Source of the DNA: Burkholderia puraquae
GTDB taxonomy: Bacteria > Pseudomonadota > Gammaproteobacteria > Burkholderiales > Burkholderiaceae
Length of the DNA stretch: 64,000 nucleotides
NCBI RefSeq assembly: GCF_002099195.1
Contig: NZ_NBYX01000014.1
Location: 124,001-188,000 of the forward strand
Direction of reading: 5' to 3'
This document shows positions 16,640 through 25,204 of this stretch, in pieces (positions within the stretch are counted from its first letter, which is position 1; every line of letters starts with the position of its first letter). The position numbers and the translations under genes are program-made. The notes beneath the pieces were generated by a model. It made no database searches and had not been told where the DNA came from. It saw nothing but the letters and a program-made list of their open reading frames with translations.

Positions 16640-17830
16640 ATGGACGACTCCCTCAACTTCGACACGCTTGCCGTGCGCGCGGGCACGCTGCGCAGCGACT
16701 TCAACGAGCACTCGGAAGCGCTGTTCCTTACGTCGAGCTTTTGCTTCCAGAGCGCGGCCGACGCGGCCGAACGCTTCGCGAATTCGGAAGACTACTTCAC
16801 CTATTCGCGCTTCACGAACCCGACCGTCACCATGTTCCAGGAACGTCTCGCGGCGCTCGAGGGCGGCGAGGCATGCATCGCGACGGCGTCGGGGATGGCC
16901 GCGATTATGTCGGTCGTGATGGCCGCGCTGCAGGCCGGCGACCACCTCGTCAGCTCGCGCAGCCTGTTCGGTTCGACGCTCGGGATGTTCTCGCAGATCT
17001 TCAGCAAGTTCGGCATCACGACGACTTTCGTCGACCCGACCGACCTGAACGCCTGGAAGGAAGCCGTGCGGCCGGAAACGAAGATGTTCTTCCTCGAGAC
17101 GCCGTCGAACCCGCTGACCGAACTCGCCGACATCGAGGCGATCGGCAAGATCGCGAAGGCATCGAACGCACTGTTCGTCGTCGACAACTGCTTCTGCAGC
17201 CCGGTGCTGCAGCAGCCGCTGAAGCTCGGCGCGGATGTCGTGATGCACTCGGCCACGAAATTCCTCGACGGCCAGGGCCGCGTGCTCGGCGGCGCGCTGG
17301 TCGGCTCGAAGGAATTCATCATGGGCAAGGTGTTCCCGTTCGTGCGCAGCGCGGGCCCGACGCTGTCGGCGTTCAACGCGTGGGTGCTGCTGAAGGGGAT
17401 GGAGACGCTGTCGCTGCGCGTCGAGAAGCAATCGGCGAACGCGCTGGAGATCGCACGCTGGCTCGATTCGCATCCGGCCGTCGCGCGCGTGTTCCATCCG
17501 GGCCTCGAATCGCACCCGCAACATGAACTCGCGAAGCGTCAGCAGAAGGCGGGCGGGTCGATCCTGTCGTTCGAGCTGAAGGGCGACACGCCCGAACAGC
17601 AGCGTGCGAATGCGTGGCGCGTGATCGACAACACGAAGCTGATCTCGATCACCGGCAATCTCGGCGATACGCGTACGACCATTACGCACCCGGCAACGAC
17701 CACGCACGGCCGCATCACGCCGGAAGCGCGCGCGGCAGCGGGGATCAGCGAAGGGCTGATCCGGTTGTCGGTCGGCCTGGAAGACGTGGGCGACCTGCGC
17801 CGCGATCTCGCGCGCGGCCTCGAAGGCTGA
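16640..17830 (+). CDS. metZ: O-succinylhomoserine sulfhydrylase
   Basis: The 396-residue PLP enzyme of the Cys/Met metabolism family makes homocysteine from O-succinylhomoserine and sulfide. The PLP lysine is in MHSATKFLDGQGRVLGG near residue 207. ASGMAAIMSVVMAAL and FLETPSNPLTELADI fit MetZ rather than cystathionine synthase. ATG 16640 follows the leader with the SAM-II riboswitch, so repression by S-adenosylmethionine is expected. The frame is open upstream, but that part overlaps the terminator. Confidence 0.94.
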   Translation: MDDSLNFDTLAVRAGTLRSDFNEHSEALFLTSSFCFQSAADAAERFANSEDYFTYSRFTNPTVTMFQERLAALEGGEACIATASGMAAIMSVVMAALQAGDHLVSSRSLFGSTLGMFSQIFSKFGITTTFVDPTDLNAWKEAVRPETKMFFLETPSNPLTELADIEAIGKIAKASNALFVVDNCFCSPVLQQPLKLGADVVMHSATKFLDGQGRVLGGALVGSKEFIMGKVFPFVRSAGPTLSAFNAWVLLKGMETLSLRVEKQSANALEIARWLDSHPAVARVFHPGLESHPQHELAKRQQKAGGSILSFELKGDTPEQQRANAWRVIDNTKLISITGNLGDTRTTITHPATTTHGRITPEARAAAGISEGLIRLSVGLEDVGDLRRDLARGLEG

Positions 17831-17859
17831 GCGGGGCGACCGGTTTCAAGGCCGACATG

Positions 17860-17896
17860 ACAACGGGCCGCTCGACAGAGCGGCCCGTTGTCTTTT
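17860..17896 (+). terminator. Strong terminator of metZ
   Basis: A perfect 14-bp stem (ACAACGGGCCGCTC with GAGCGGCCCGTTGT) around a GACA tetraloop is followed by CTTTTC. It lies between the convergent metZ and bceM and may act in both directions. Confidence 0.9.
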
Positions 17897-17926
17897 CAGG
17901 CTGGCGAGGACCGTGCGTCGCCGGAC

Positions 17927-18889
17927 TCAGCCGGCGTGCCCGTGCGGCGTGTCGCGCATCGCGTCCATCATCCATCGCAGCGTTTCGTCGAGCGGCGTGA
18001 CGGGCAGGTCGCCCACCGCGCGCCGCAGCTTGTCGCGCGACCCGCTCAGGCTCTTCACCTCGTTGTGCCGCACGAAACGCGGATCGATCGTCACGTCGAT
18101 CACGTAACCGGCGATGCGCGCCAGCATCGCCAAGACTTCCTTCAGCGAATACGCGCGCTCCGAGCAGACGTTGAACGTCTCGCCGGCCGGCGCGGCTTCG
18201 ACCAGTTTCAGGTATGCGGCCGTCACGTCGCGCACGTCGGAGAAATCGCGGCTCACGTCGAGATTGCCGAGCGAGATCCGCGGTGCGTTGCGCGCGTAGT
18301 GTGCGACGAGCTTCGGCAGCAGGTACGCATCGCTCTGGCCGACACCCGTGTAGTTGAACGGCCGCGCGATCACGATCGGCAGCCGGTCGGCCCACAGCTT
18401 CGCCGCGTATTCCATCGCGAGCTTGCTGACCGCGTAGTCGTTCGCCGGGGCGGGTGCGACGGTTTCGTCGAGCACGCCGGCCGTCGAATTGCCGTAGATG
18501 TTCGCGCTGCTGGCCAGCAGCACGGCCGACGGGCGGCGGTCGAGGCCCGCAAGCGCAGCCAGCAGGTTGCGCGTGCCGACGATGTTGACCGCGTAAGTTT
18601 GCGACGGCTCGTCCTGCGCGACATGTGCGCGCGCAGCGAGATGCACGACCGCATCGGGCCGGGCGTCGGCGGCGGCCGCGCGCATCACGTCCGCGTCGAG
18701 CAGGTCGACGGGCAGCAGCGTGCAGTGCGCGAAGGCCGGATCGTCGGGCCGCGCCGCGCCAGGTGCGACCGTGCCCCAGACCTCATAACCGGCCGCCTGC
18801 AGGCGTTCGGCCATGTAGCGGCCCGTGAAGCCCGTCAGGCCCGTGACGAACGCACGGCGCGACGGGCGTCCGGCTTCAGAACGTGTCAT
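17927..18889 (-). CDS. bceM: GDP-6-deoxy-D-lyxo-4-hexulose reductase (GDP-D-rhamnose forming)
   Basis: The 320-residue extended short-chain dehydrogenase has the Rossmann motif FVTGLTGFTGRYMAERL near residue 14 and the catalytic YAVSK motif near 157, preceded by LASSANIYG. Together with the upstream gmd product it would make GDP-D-rhamnose from GDP-mannose; D-rhamnose is a sugar of cepacian. The start overlaps the gmd 3' end by 14 bases. In known bce-II clusters the gene beside bceN is bceM. The substrate is inferred from that pairing; by sequence alone it could be another NDP-sugar 4-reductase. Confidence 0.85.
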   Translation of the reverse strand: MTRSEAGRPSRRAFVTGLTGFTGRYMAERLQAAGYEVWGTVAPGAARPDDPAFAHCTLLPVDLLDADVMRAAAADARPDAVVHLAARAHVAQDEPSQTYAVNIVGTRNLLAALAGLDRRPSAVLLASSANIYGNSTAGVLDETVAPAPANDYAVSKLAMEYAAKLWADRLPIVIARPFNYTGVGQSDAYLLPKLVAHYARNAPRISLGNLDVSRDFSDVRDVTAAYLKLVEAAPAGETFNVCSERAYSLKEVLAMLARIAGYVIDVTIDPRFVRHNEVKSLSGSRDKLRRAVGDLPVTPLDETLRWMMDAMRDTPHGHAG

Positions 18890-19922
18890 GGTGTTGATTC
18901 CGCGTCAAATCCGCTTCGACCATCATCTGGCAAAGTTGTTCGAGCGTCGTCTTCGGTTCCCAGCCGAGCTTGGCTTTTGCCTTGTCGGCGCAGCCGATCA
19001 GCAGGTCGACCTCGGCCGGGCGGTAGAACTTCGGATTCACTTCCACGAGCACGTTGCCGGTCGACGCGTCGAGGCCGCGTTCCTGCTCGCCCTTGCCGGT
19101 CCATTCGATCTGGTAGCCGGCCGCCGCGAACGCCATCCGCACGAAATCGCGCACGGTCTCGGTGCGGTTGGTCGCGAGCACGTAGGTGTCGGGTTCGTCG
19201 GCCTGCAGCATGCGCCACATGCCTTCGACGTACTCGAGCGCGAAGCCCCAGTCGCGCTTCGCGTCGAGGTTGCCGAGCTCGAGGCGGGTCGCCTTGCCGA
19301 GCTTGATCTTCGCGATGGTGTCGGTGATCTTGCGCGTGACGAACTCGCGGCCGCGCAGCGGCGATTCGTGATTGAACAGGATACCGCTGCTGCCGAACAG
19401 GCCGTACGACTCGCGGTAGTTCACCGTCATCCAGTGCGCGTACAGCTTCGCGACACCATACGGGCTGCGCGGATAGAACGAGGTCGCTTCCGTCTGCGGA
19501 ATCGACTGCACCTTGCCGAACATCTCGGACGTCGAGGCCTGGTAGAAGCGTGTCTTCGGGCTCACGACGCGGATCGCCTCGAGCAGGTTCAGCGGACCCA
19601 GGCCCGTCACTTCGGCGGTCGTCGTCGGCTGGTCGAACGACACGCCGACGAAGCTTTGCGCGGCGAGGTTGTACAGCTCGTCGGGCTGCGTGCGTTCGAG
19701 CAGGCGCAGGCTCGAGCCGGCATCGGTCAGGTCGTGTTCGACGAGCGTGAGGTTCGGGTGCGTGTCGACGCCGAGCTCGGCGATGCGCCAGAAATTCACC
19801 GAGCTGGTGCGACGGTAGGTGCCGGTGACCTCGTAGCCCTTGTCGAGCAGCAGCTTGGTCAGGTAGGCGCCGTCTTGCCCCGAGATCCCGGTAATGATGG
19901 CCTTCTTGCGAGTTTGGCTCAT
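18876..19922 (-). CDS. bceN: GDP-mannose 4,6-dehydratase
   Basis: The 348-residue protein has the classic Gmd N terminus KKAIITGISGQDGAYLTKLL. It also has LYNLAAQSFVGVSFDQP, the STSEMFGKVQ segment carrying the catalytic Thr/Ser-Glu, the SPYGVAKLYAHWM motif with the catalytic Tyr and Lys, and ILFNHESPLRGREFVTRKI. It converts GDP-mannose to GDP-4-keto-6-deoxymannose. The equivalent BceN of B. cenocepacia has been shown to have this activity (recalled literature). ATG 19922 begins the family N terminus; the open frame extends far upstream across the acyltransferase gene and is spurious there. Confidence 0.95.
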   Translation of the reverse strand: MSQTRKKAIITGISGQDGAYLTKLLLDKGYEVTGTYRRTSSVNFWRIAELGVDTHPNLTLVEHDLTDAGSSLRLLERTQPDELYNLAAQSFVGVSFDQPTTTAEVTGLGPLNLLEAIRVVSPKTRFYQASTSEMFGKVQSIPQTEATSFYPRSPYGVAKLYAHWMTVNYRESYGLFGSSGILFNHESPLRGREFVTRKITDTIAKIKLGKATRLELGNLDAKRDWGFALEYVEGMWRMLQADEPDTYVLATNRTETVRDFVRMAFAAAGYQIEWTGKGEQERGLDASTGNVLVEVNPKFYRPAEVDLLIGCADKAKAKLGWEPKTTLEQLCQMMVEADLTRNQHHDTF

Positions 19923-19957
19923 GACGTTGTCCTGGTAGAAACGATGGATGGTGAAAG

Positions 19958-21022
19958 TCAGGCGGTCGTGCCGGCGGCGGCCGGCAGTGCGCGGCGTGCG
20001 GGGCCGCGCGTCAGGCGCCGTTCGAAGCCGTACCAGCTCAGGGTTGCGTACGCGAGCGTGATCGCGAGCGCCAGCGCGGCCGTGACGAAGCGGTTCAGGT
20101 GCAGCGGCCACAGCGCATACAGCACGCTGAGGTGGATCAGGTACACGGTGTAGCTGACGGTGCCCACGTAGACGAGCATCGGGTTCGTCAGTACGCGCTG
20201 CACGATGCCGCGGCCGCGCAGTGCGATCACGACGATCGACGTGCACAGCAGCAGCGAGATGCTGTAGAGCGCCGCATTCGACAGCGGCGTGTTCGCGGCG
20301 CGAAAGCGCGGGAACGACAGGTGCAGCCAGCCGAGGATCGCGAGCGACACGAGCGCGCCGACGATCGCGAGCGGATAGAACGGCTCGAGCGCGCGCCGGT
20401 CGCGGCGCAGCACGATCGCGAGCAGCGCGCCCGCGGCGAGCAGGTCCATCCGGAACGGCGTCAGGTAGTAGATCGGCCAGAACGAGTCGAACCACGGCGT
20501 CGCGATCGCGCGCAGCACGGGTGCTGCGACGATCAACGCGGCGGCGACCCACAGCAGCGCGCGCTCCGAGCACCACAGCACGACGAACGGCCAGAAGATA
20601 TAGAACTGCTCCTCGACCGCGAGCGACCACAGCACGTTCAGGCTGTCGTGGCCGATGCTGCCGAGCGACAGCCCGATATTGGTCGAGAAGAACGCGAACC
20701 ACGGCCAGTGCGGCAGCCAACTCGCACCGAACAGGAGCGTCGACACCACCAGCAGCAGCACGTACGGCGGCAGGATGCGACGCACGCGGCGTGCGTAGAA
20801 GTGGCTGAAGTACGACTGCCCGCGCGCCTTGCGATCGAGCAGGATGCCGGTGATCAGCAGGCCGCTCAGCACGAAGAACAGGTCGACGCCCATCCAGAGC
20901 GGCGCCTTCAGCGCGTGCTGCAGGAACACGGCGCCCACCGCGATCGCGCGCAGCCCGTCGAGCTGCACGATGCGGCCGTGTTGCGGCGGGGCGAGGTCCG
21001 CGGGTCGCGAGATGCCCGTCAT
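19958..21022 (-). CDS. bceO: OafA-type membrane acyltransferase
   Basis: The 354-residue multi-pass membrane protein belongs to acyltransferase family 3. QLDGLRAIAVGAVFLQHALK carries the catalytic-type histidine, MGVDLFFVLSGLLITGIL is the family signature, and SLAVEEQFYIFWPF is the third conserved block. Such enzymes move acetyl groups onto sugars across the membrane, so it probably acetylates cepacian. It starts the minus-strand run bceO-bceN-bceM. Its symbol is assigned from order in the bce-II cluster. Confidence 0.85.
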   Translation of the reverse strand: MTGISRPADLAPPQHGRIVQLDGLRAIAVGAVFLQHALKAPLWMGVDLFFVLSGLLITGILLDRKARGQSYFSHFYARRVRRILPPYVLLLVVSTLLFGASWLPHWPWFAFFSTNIGLSLGSIGHDSLNVLWSLAVEEQFYIFWPFVVLWCSERALLWVAAALIVAAPVLRAIATPWFDSFWPIYYLTPFRMDLLAAGALLAIVLRRDRRALEPFYPLAIVGALVSLAILGWLHLSFPRFRAANTPLSNAALYSISLLLCTSIVVIALRGRGIVQRVLTNPMLVYVGTVSYTVYLIHLSVLYALWPLHLNRFVTAALALAITLAYATLSWYGFERRLTRGPARRALPAAAGTTA

Positions 21023-21494
21023 CGCGCCGCTCCTTCGCGACGCGCGGCGTGAGCCGGGGCGTGTCGCACATCCGATGCGTAAACGTGAACGTAATGCATG
21101 CCATTAAATGAAATATCGAATCGAAATCGATTCTAGGGAAAAGAAATCGGCAAAAAAACGCACGGTATTTATCTGACGACAAACATTCAAATGCCGATTA
21201 TTCCGGTCGTCGAATGAAAGGTTGCGGCCCGGGCGGCCCCGTCAGGCGGCGCGAGGCGGAATTTTCTACGGATTCAACGGCGAAAGACGGTCGTTATTGC
21301 CGTTTTTGGGTGCCTTTGCGTGCCTGTTCCGGTTCGATATTTCACGCAGAAACATCCCCAAATATTTCCAAATTTCTTGTGATTATTTTTGCTTGTAACC
21401 TGCATCGCGACGTTTGAAACCCATTTAGCGACAGGGTGCGCCGGCGGCAGCCCGCGGCGGCCGGTCGCTGTTGCATCGAGTCTGGAGAAGCGCA
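21023..21494. other. Divergent control region of the bce-II cluster
   Basis: About 470 bases separate bceO (minus) and bceP (plus). The centre is A+T-rich compared with the flanks. It contains the inverted repeat GAATCG-AAAT-CGATTC (21119-21134) and a GTAAAC site at 21080-21085, about 58 bases before the bceO start. No gene is visible. Promoters for both directions should lie here but I could not fix them. Confidence 0.6.
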
Positions 21495-23711
21495 TTGCGA
21501 CGTCTGATTCTGGTAGGCATGACGGTATGCGCGACGCTGCTGACGAGCGCCGCACCGGCCGAAACGGTGTTGCCCGCGACGACGTCGTGGATCGGCAATA
21601 CGTTCGGCTATGGCGACGGCAGCTGGACGCAGATCGACATCCGCGCGATCGCGGTGACGCCTGAAGGCAAGGTGTATACGAATGCGCCGTGGGACGAGAG
21701 CGGGGCCGAGGCGAGCGTCTACCAGGACGGGAAGATGCTCGGCTTCGCCGGCGGCACGCACGGCTGGGGCAACCTCGGCGGCAGCGCGATCGCCGTGAAC
21801 AGCAAGTACGCGTACGTGGCGATCGGTGTCGGCAACGAGCGTGGCCACCTGCAGTCGCCCGGCATCTGGCCGGACAAGGGCAAGCAGTGGTTCGGCATCT
21901 CGCGCCGCACGATCGGCGACATGAAGCAGCCCGCGCCGTTCCGCGCGGCGCCGCAGGTCGCGCCGGGCGGCCGCGCGGACACCGGCCGCGCGCGGATGGC
22001 CGCGAGCTTCATGATGATGAACGAGGTGCCGGCGCCTGCGCGGTCGGAAGTGGGCGAGCAGAAGGCGGAAGTCGGCGGCCTCGCGGCCGACGACAAGACG
22101 CTGTTCGCGACCAATCCGTCGCGCGACGCGGTGGACGTGTACGACGCGGAGACGATGCAGCAGAAGGGCACGTGGAGCGCGCACGAGCCGGGCCGCATTG
22201 CGCTCGCGGGCGACGGCACGCTGTGGCTGCTCACGGACACGATCAACGGGCCCGCGCACCTGGTGCATGTGCGCGCGGACGGCCGCAAGCTCGACGACGC
22301 ACCCGCGCTGCCGGAAGGCACCGACGCGGTGGACGTGGCAGTCGACGCGAAAGGGCGCGTGCTCGTCGCGGACAACGGGCTGCGGCAGCAGATCCTGATC
22401 TTCACGAAAGGCGGCAAGGGCTATGCGCAGTCGGGCACGCTCGGCGAGCGCGGCGGCATCTTCGCGGGCCCGGTGCCCGGCCGGCCGGGGCCGCAGCGTT
22501 TCAACGGGCTGACGGGCGTCGGCGTCGATCGTGCGGGCAACATCTATGTGTCGATGAACGGCATCGGGCCGCGTCACGACACGATTGGCGCAGGGCTCGG
22601 CGCGGTGCTGGAAAGCTACACGCCGGACGGCAAGCAGCGCTGGCAGGTGCAGGGGCTGCTGTTCGTCGACGGCGCGTGGCTCGACCCGGCGCGGCCGAAC
22701 AGTGTGTACACGGGCAACAAGCGCTTCGAGCTCGACCTGTCGAAACCGCCGGGCCAGGACTGGAAATACGTCGGCTTCCTGTCGAACCGCTTCAAGTATC
22801 CGGACGATCCCGTGTTCCACACGGACCAGTATCCCGGCATGCCGTTCGCGCGGCGCGTCGACGGTCGCACGTTCCTGTACCTGACCGACATGTACGCCGA
22901 CCACCTGAAGATCTACCGCTTCGACGCGAAGCGCGACGGCGAGGTCGCGATTCCGTCGGGCCTGATCGCGGGCCGCGCGCGGCCGGTCGACAAGGTGCCG
23001 AACAAGCCGCCGGGCGGCGACTGGCTGTGGCGCGACGCGAACGGCAACGGCCGGCTGGATGCCGACGAGTTCGAGATCAACACGACGGCCAAGGCGAAGG
23101 CGGGCGGCTGGGGCTGGTGGGTCGACACGAAGGGCGATATCTGGCGCACGAGCGACGTGCGCGGCATCCATCGCTTCGGCTACGGCGGCGTCGACAAGGC
23201 CGGCAACCCGATCTACTCGTACGACAAGGTCACGACCTATCCGATGCCGCAGCCGTTCACGCAGCTGCGTCGCTCGATCTACGACGCGCAGACGGACACG
23301 CTTTACGTGACCGGTTACACCGCCGACGCGCCGCCGCAGCCGGGCATCAACAAGGAAGTGGGCCGCGTGCTGGTGCGCTTCGACAAGTGGTCGACGGGCT
23401 CGCCGGTCGTGCGCTACCAGGTGGCGCTGCCGTGGCAGCTCGACGCGAAACCGATCTTCGACCTGATCGGGATCACGGCCGAGGGCCGCTACCTGTTCGG
23501 GGTGGAGCCGGTCGGCAAGATCCACGTGTACGACAAGGAAACCGGCAAGGAAGTGGGCGTGATGAGCCCGGGCGCCGAGGTCGGCAAGGCATCCGGCTGG
23601 GTCGACGTGCCATTCGGCATCAGCGCGTTCCGGCGCGAGAACGGCGAGTACCTCGTGTTCGTCGAGGAAGACGCGCGCGGCAAGGTGCTGATGTATCGCT
23701 GGAAACCGTGA
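21495..23711 (+). CDS. bceP: Exported beta-propeller (NHL-like) protein of the bce-II cluster
   Basis: The 738-residue protein has a signal peptide (RRLILVGMTVCATLLTSAAPA) followed by repeats with the pattern G-x-hydrophobic-x-V-A-D-N/T, as in VDAKGRVLVADNGLRQQIL and VDRAGNIYVSMNG, the look of NHL-type beta-propellers. A segment with DANGNGRLDADEFEI looks like a dockerin/EF-hand calcium loop at about residues 514-526. TTG 21495 is the likely start, as GGAG lies 7 bases before it and it begins the signal peptide; a later ATG at 21519 would cut the signal short. Its role in polysaccharide export or modification is unknown. The symbol follows the cluster order. Confidence 0.8.
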   Translation: MRRLILVGMTVCATLLTSAAPAETVLPATTSWIGNTFGYGDGSWTQIDIRAIAVTPEGKVYTNAPWDESGAEASVYQDGKMLGFAGGTHGWGNLGGSAIAVNSKYAYVAIGVGNERGHLQSPGIWPDKGKQWFGISRRTIGDMKQPAPFRAAPQVAPGGRADTGRARMAASFMMMNEVPAPARSEVGEQKAEVGGLAADDKTLFATNPSRDAVDVYDAETMQQKGTWSAHEPGRIALAGDGTLWLLTDTINGPAHLVHVRADGRKLDDAPALPEGTDAVDVAVDAKGRVLVADNGLRQQILIFTKGGKGYAQSGTLGERGGIFAGPVPGRPGPQRFNGLTGVGVDRAGNIYVSMNGIGPRHDTIGAGLGAVLESYTPDGKQRWQVQGLLFVDGAWLDPARPNSVYTGNKRFELDLSKPPGQDWKYVGFLSNRFKYPDDPVFHTDQYPGMPFARRVDGRTFLYLTDMYADHLKIYRFDAKRDGEVAIPSGLIAGRARPVDKVPNKPPGGDWLWRDANGNGRLDADEFEINTTAKAKAGGWGWWVDTKGDIWRTSDVRGIHRFGYGGVDKAGNPIYSYDKVTTYPMPQPFTQLRRSIYDAQTDTLYVTGYTADAPPQPGINKEVGRVLVRFDKWSTGSPVVRYQVALPWQLDAKPIFDLIGITAEGRYLFGVEPVGKIHVYDKETGKEVGVMSPGAEVGKASGWVDVPFGISAFRRENGEYLVFVEEDARGKVLMYRWKP

Positions 23712-23737
23712 CGGACGATGTCACACAAGGCAGAAGC

Positions 23738-25204
23738 ATGGACAAAGGCATACTCAAGAACGTTTCGATCAACTTCATCGGGCTGATCCTGCCGACCTTC
23801 GTGTCGCTGGTGACGGTGCCCGCCTATATCCACGCGCTGGGTGTCGAACGCTACGGCGTTGTCAGCCTCGTGTGGACGCTGATCGGCTATTTCGGGATCC
23901 TCGATCTCGGGATGAGCATGGCCGCGCAGAACCACATCTCGAAGGCGCTCGCGAGCGGCAACGCCGACGAAAGCGCGCGCGTGTTCTGGAGCGCGTTCTG
24001 GCTGAACCTCGGCACCGGCATCGTGGGCGGGCTGCTGATCTATTTCGGCGCGTTCATCTACACCGCGTACTTCACGAAGGTGTCGGCGGCGATGCAGCAC
24101 GAGGTGTATCTCGCGCTGCCGTGGCTCGCGCTCGCGATTCCGCTGGCGAACGTGTCGTGGGTATTCGCCGGCGCGATCAACGGCGCCGAACGCTTCGGCG
24201 TGTTCAACACGAACCAGACGATCGGCACGTTCCTGTTCCAGCTGCTGCCGCTCGGCGCCGCGTGGTGGATCGCGCCGAACCTGCAGACGGTGCTCGCCGC
24301 GGCGGTCGTCGCGCGCCTGGTCGCGGCGGTGATGCTCGGCCACGCCAGCATCAAGGTGCTCGGGATCCGGCGTATCGACCCGCCGCAGTGGGGCACCGCG
24401 AAGGGGCTGTTCAACTTCGGCGGCTGGATGCTGATCGCGAGCACGACAAGCATGATCGCCGACACGCTCGACCGCGTGATGCTCGGCGCCGGGATGGGCG
24501 CGAAGTTCGTCACTTACTACACGGTGCCGCAGAACCTCGTCACGCGCCTGAACATGCTGCCGAACGCACTCGTGCGCACGCTGTTTCCGCGCCTGTCGGC
24601 GGTCGGCCGCGACCATGCGGACACGCTCGCGCGCCAGTCGCTCGAATTCCTGAACGGCGTGTTCACGCCGGTCGGCATCGTCGCGATCTTCGCGCTCGCG
24701 CCGTTCCTCACGTTGTGGGTGGGCGCGGATCTCGCCGCGCATTCGGCGCCGGTCGGCCGCGTGCTGGTGATCAGCGTGTGGCTCGTCGGCCAGGCGAGCG
24801 TCACGCGGATCCTGATCCAGTCGCAGGTCAACCCGGCCCGCGCGGCGTTCGCCGGGCTCGTCGAGATGCCGTTCTTCGTCGGCGGCCTGTGGTTCGGCAT
24901 TCATCACTTCGGGCTGATCGGCGCGGCGGTGGTCGTCGCGGCGCGCGCGCTCGTCGACTACGGCGTGCTGCTGTACCTGTCTGCGATCCGCATGCGCGCG
25001 ATCGTGCTCGACATGCTCGCGCACCTGGCCTTCCTGCTCGCGAGCCTGTTTCTGGCGCAGGCGTGGCCGGGGCTCGTCGAGTCGATCGGCATGTGCGCGG
25101 TGGTGGTGCTGTTGAATGTTGCGTGGTCGCTCACGATGACGCCTGGGCTGCGTGCACTCGTGCGCGATCTGTTTGTCCGTCTCAATGCGAGGAAAACTGC
25201 ATGA
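23738..25204 (+). CDS. bceQ: Wzx-type polysaccharide flippase
   Basis: The 488-residue protein has about 12-14 hydrophobic segments. The N terminus MDKGILKNVSINFIGLILPT is that of polysaccharide transport (MATE/MOP-fold) proteins. It would flip the lipid-linked cepacian repeat unit across the inner membrane. It begins 27 bases after bceP, and its stop overlaps the bceR start (ATGA), so the three genes are co-transcribed. The function is inferred from fold and cluster. Confidence 0.88.
   Translation: MDKGILKNVSINFIGLILPTFVSLVTVPAYIHALGVERYGVVSLVWTLIGYFGILDLGMSMAAQNHISKALASGNADESARVFWSAFWLNLGTGIVGGLLIYFGAFIYTAYFTKVSAAMQHEVYLALPWLALAIPLANVSWVFAGAINGAERFGVFNTNQTIGTFLFQLLPLGAAWWIAPNLQTVLAAAVVARLVAAVMLGHASIKVLGIRRIDPPQWGTAKGLFNFGGWMLIASTTSMIADTLDRVMLGAGMGAKFVTYYTVPQNLVTRLNMLPNALVRTLFPRLSAVGRDHADTLARQSLEFLNGVFTPVGIVAIFALAPFLTLWVGADLAAHSAPVGRVLVISVWLVGQASVTRILIQSQVNPARAAFAGLVEMPFFVGGLWFGIHHFGLIGAAVVVAARALVDYGVLLYLSAIRMRAIVLDMLAHLAFLLASLFLAQAWPGLVESIGMCAVVVLLNVAWSLTMTPGLRALVRDLFVRLNARKTA

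Noticed and set aside
18876..21182. Single 768-codon minus-strand gene joining gmd with upstream sequence
   Set aside because: The upstream part is Arg/Ala-rich shadow of the acyltransferase gene in another frame; Gmd has its canonical N terminus at 19922.
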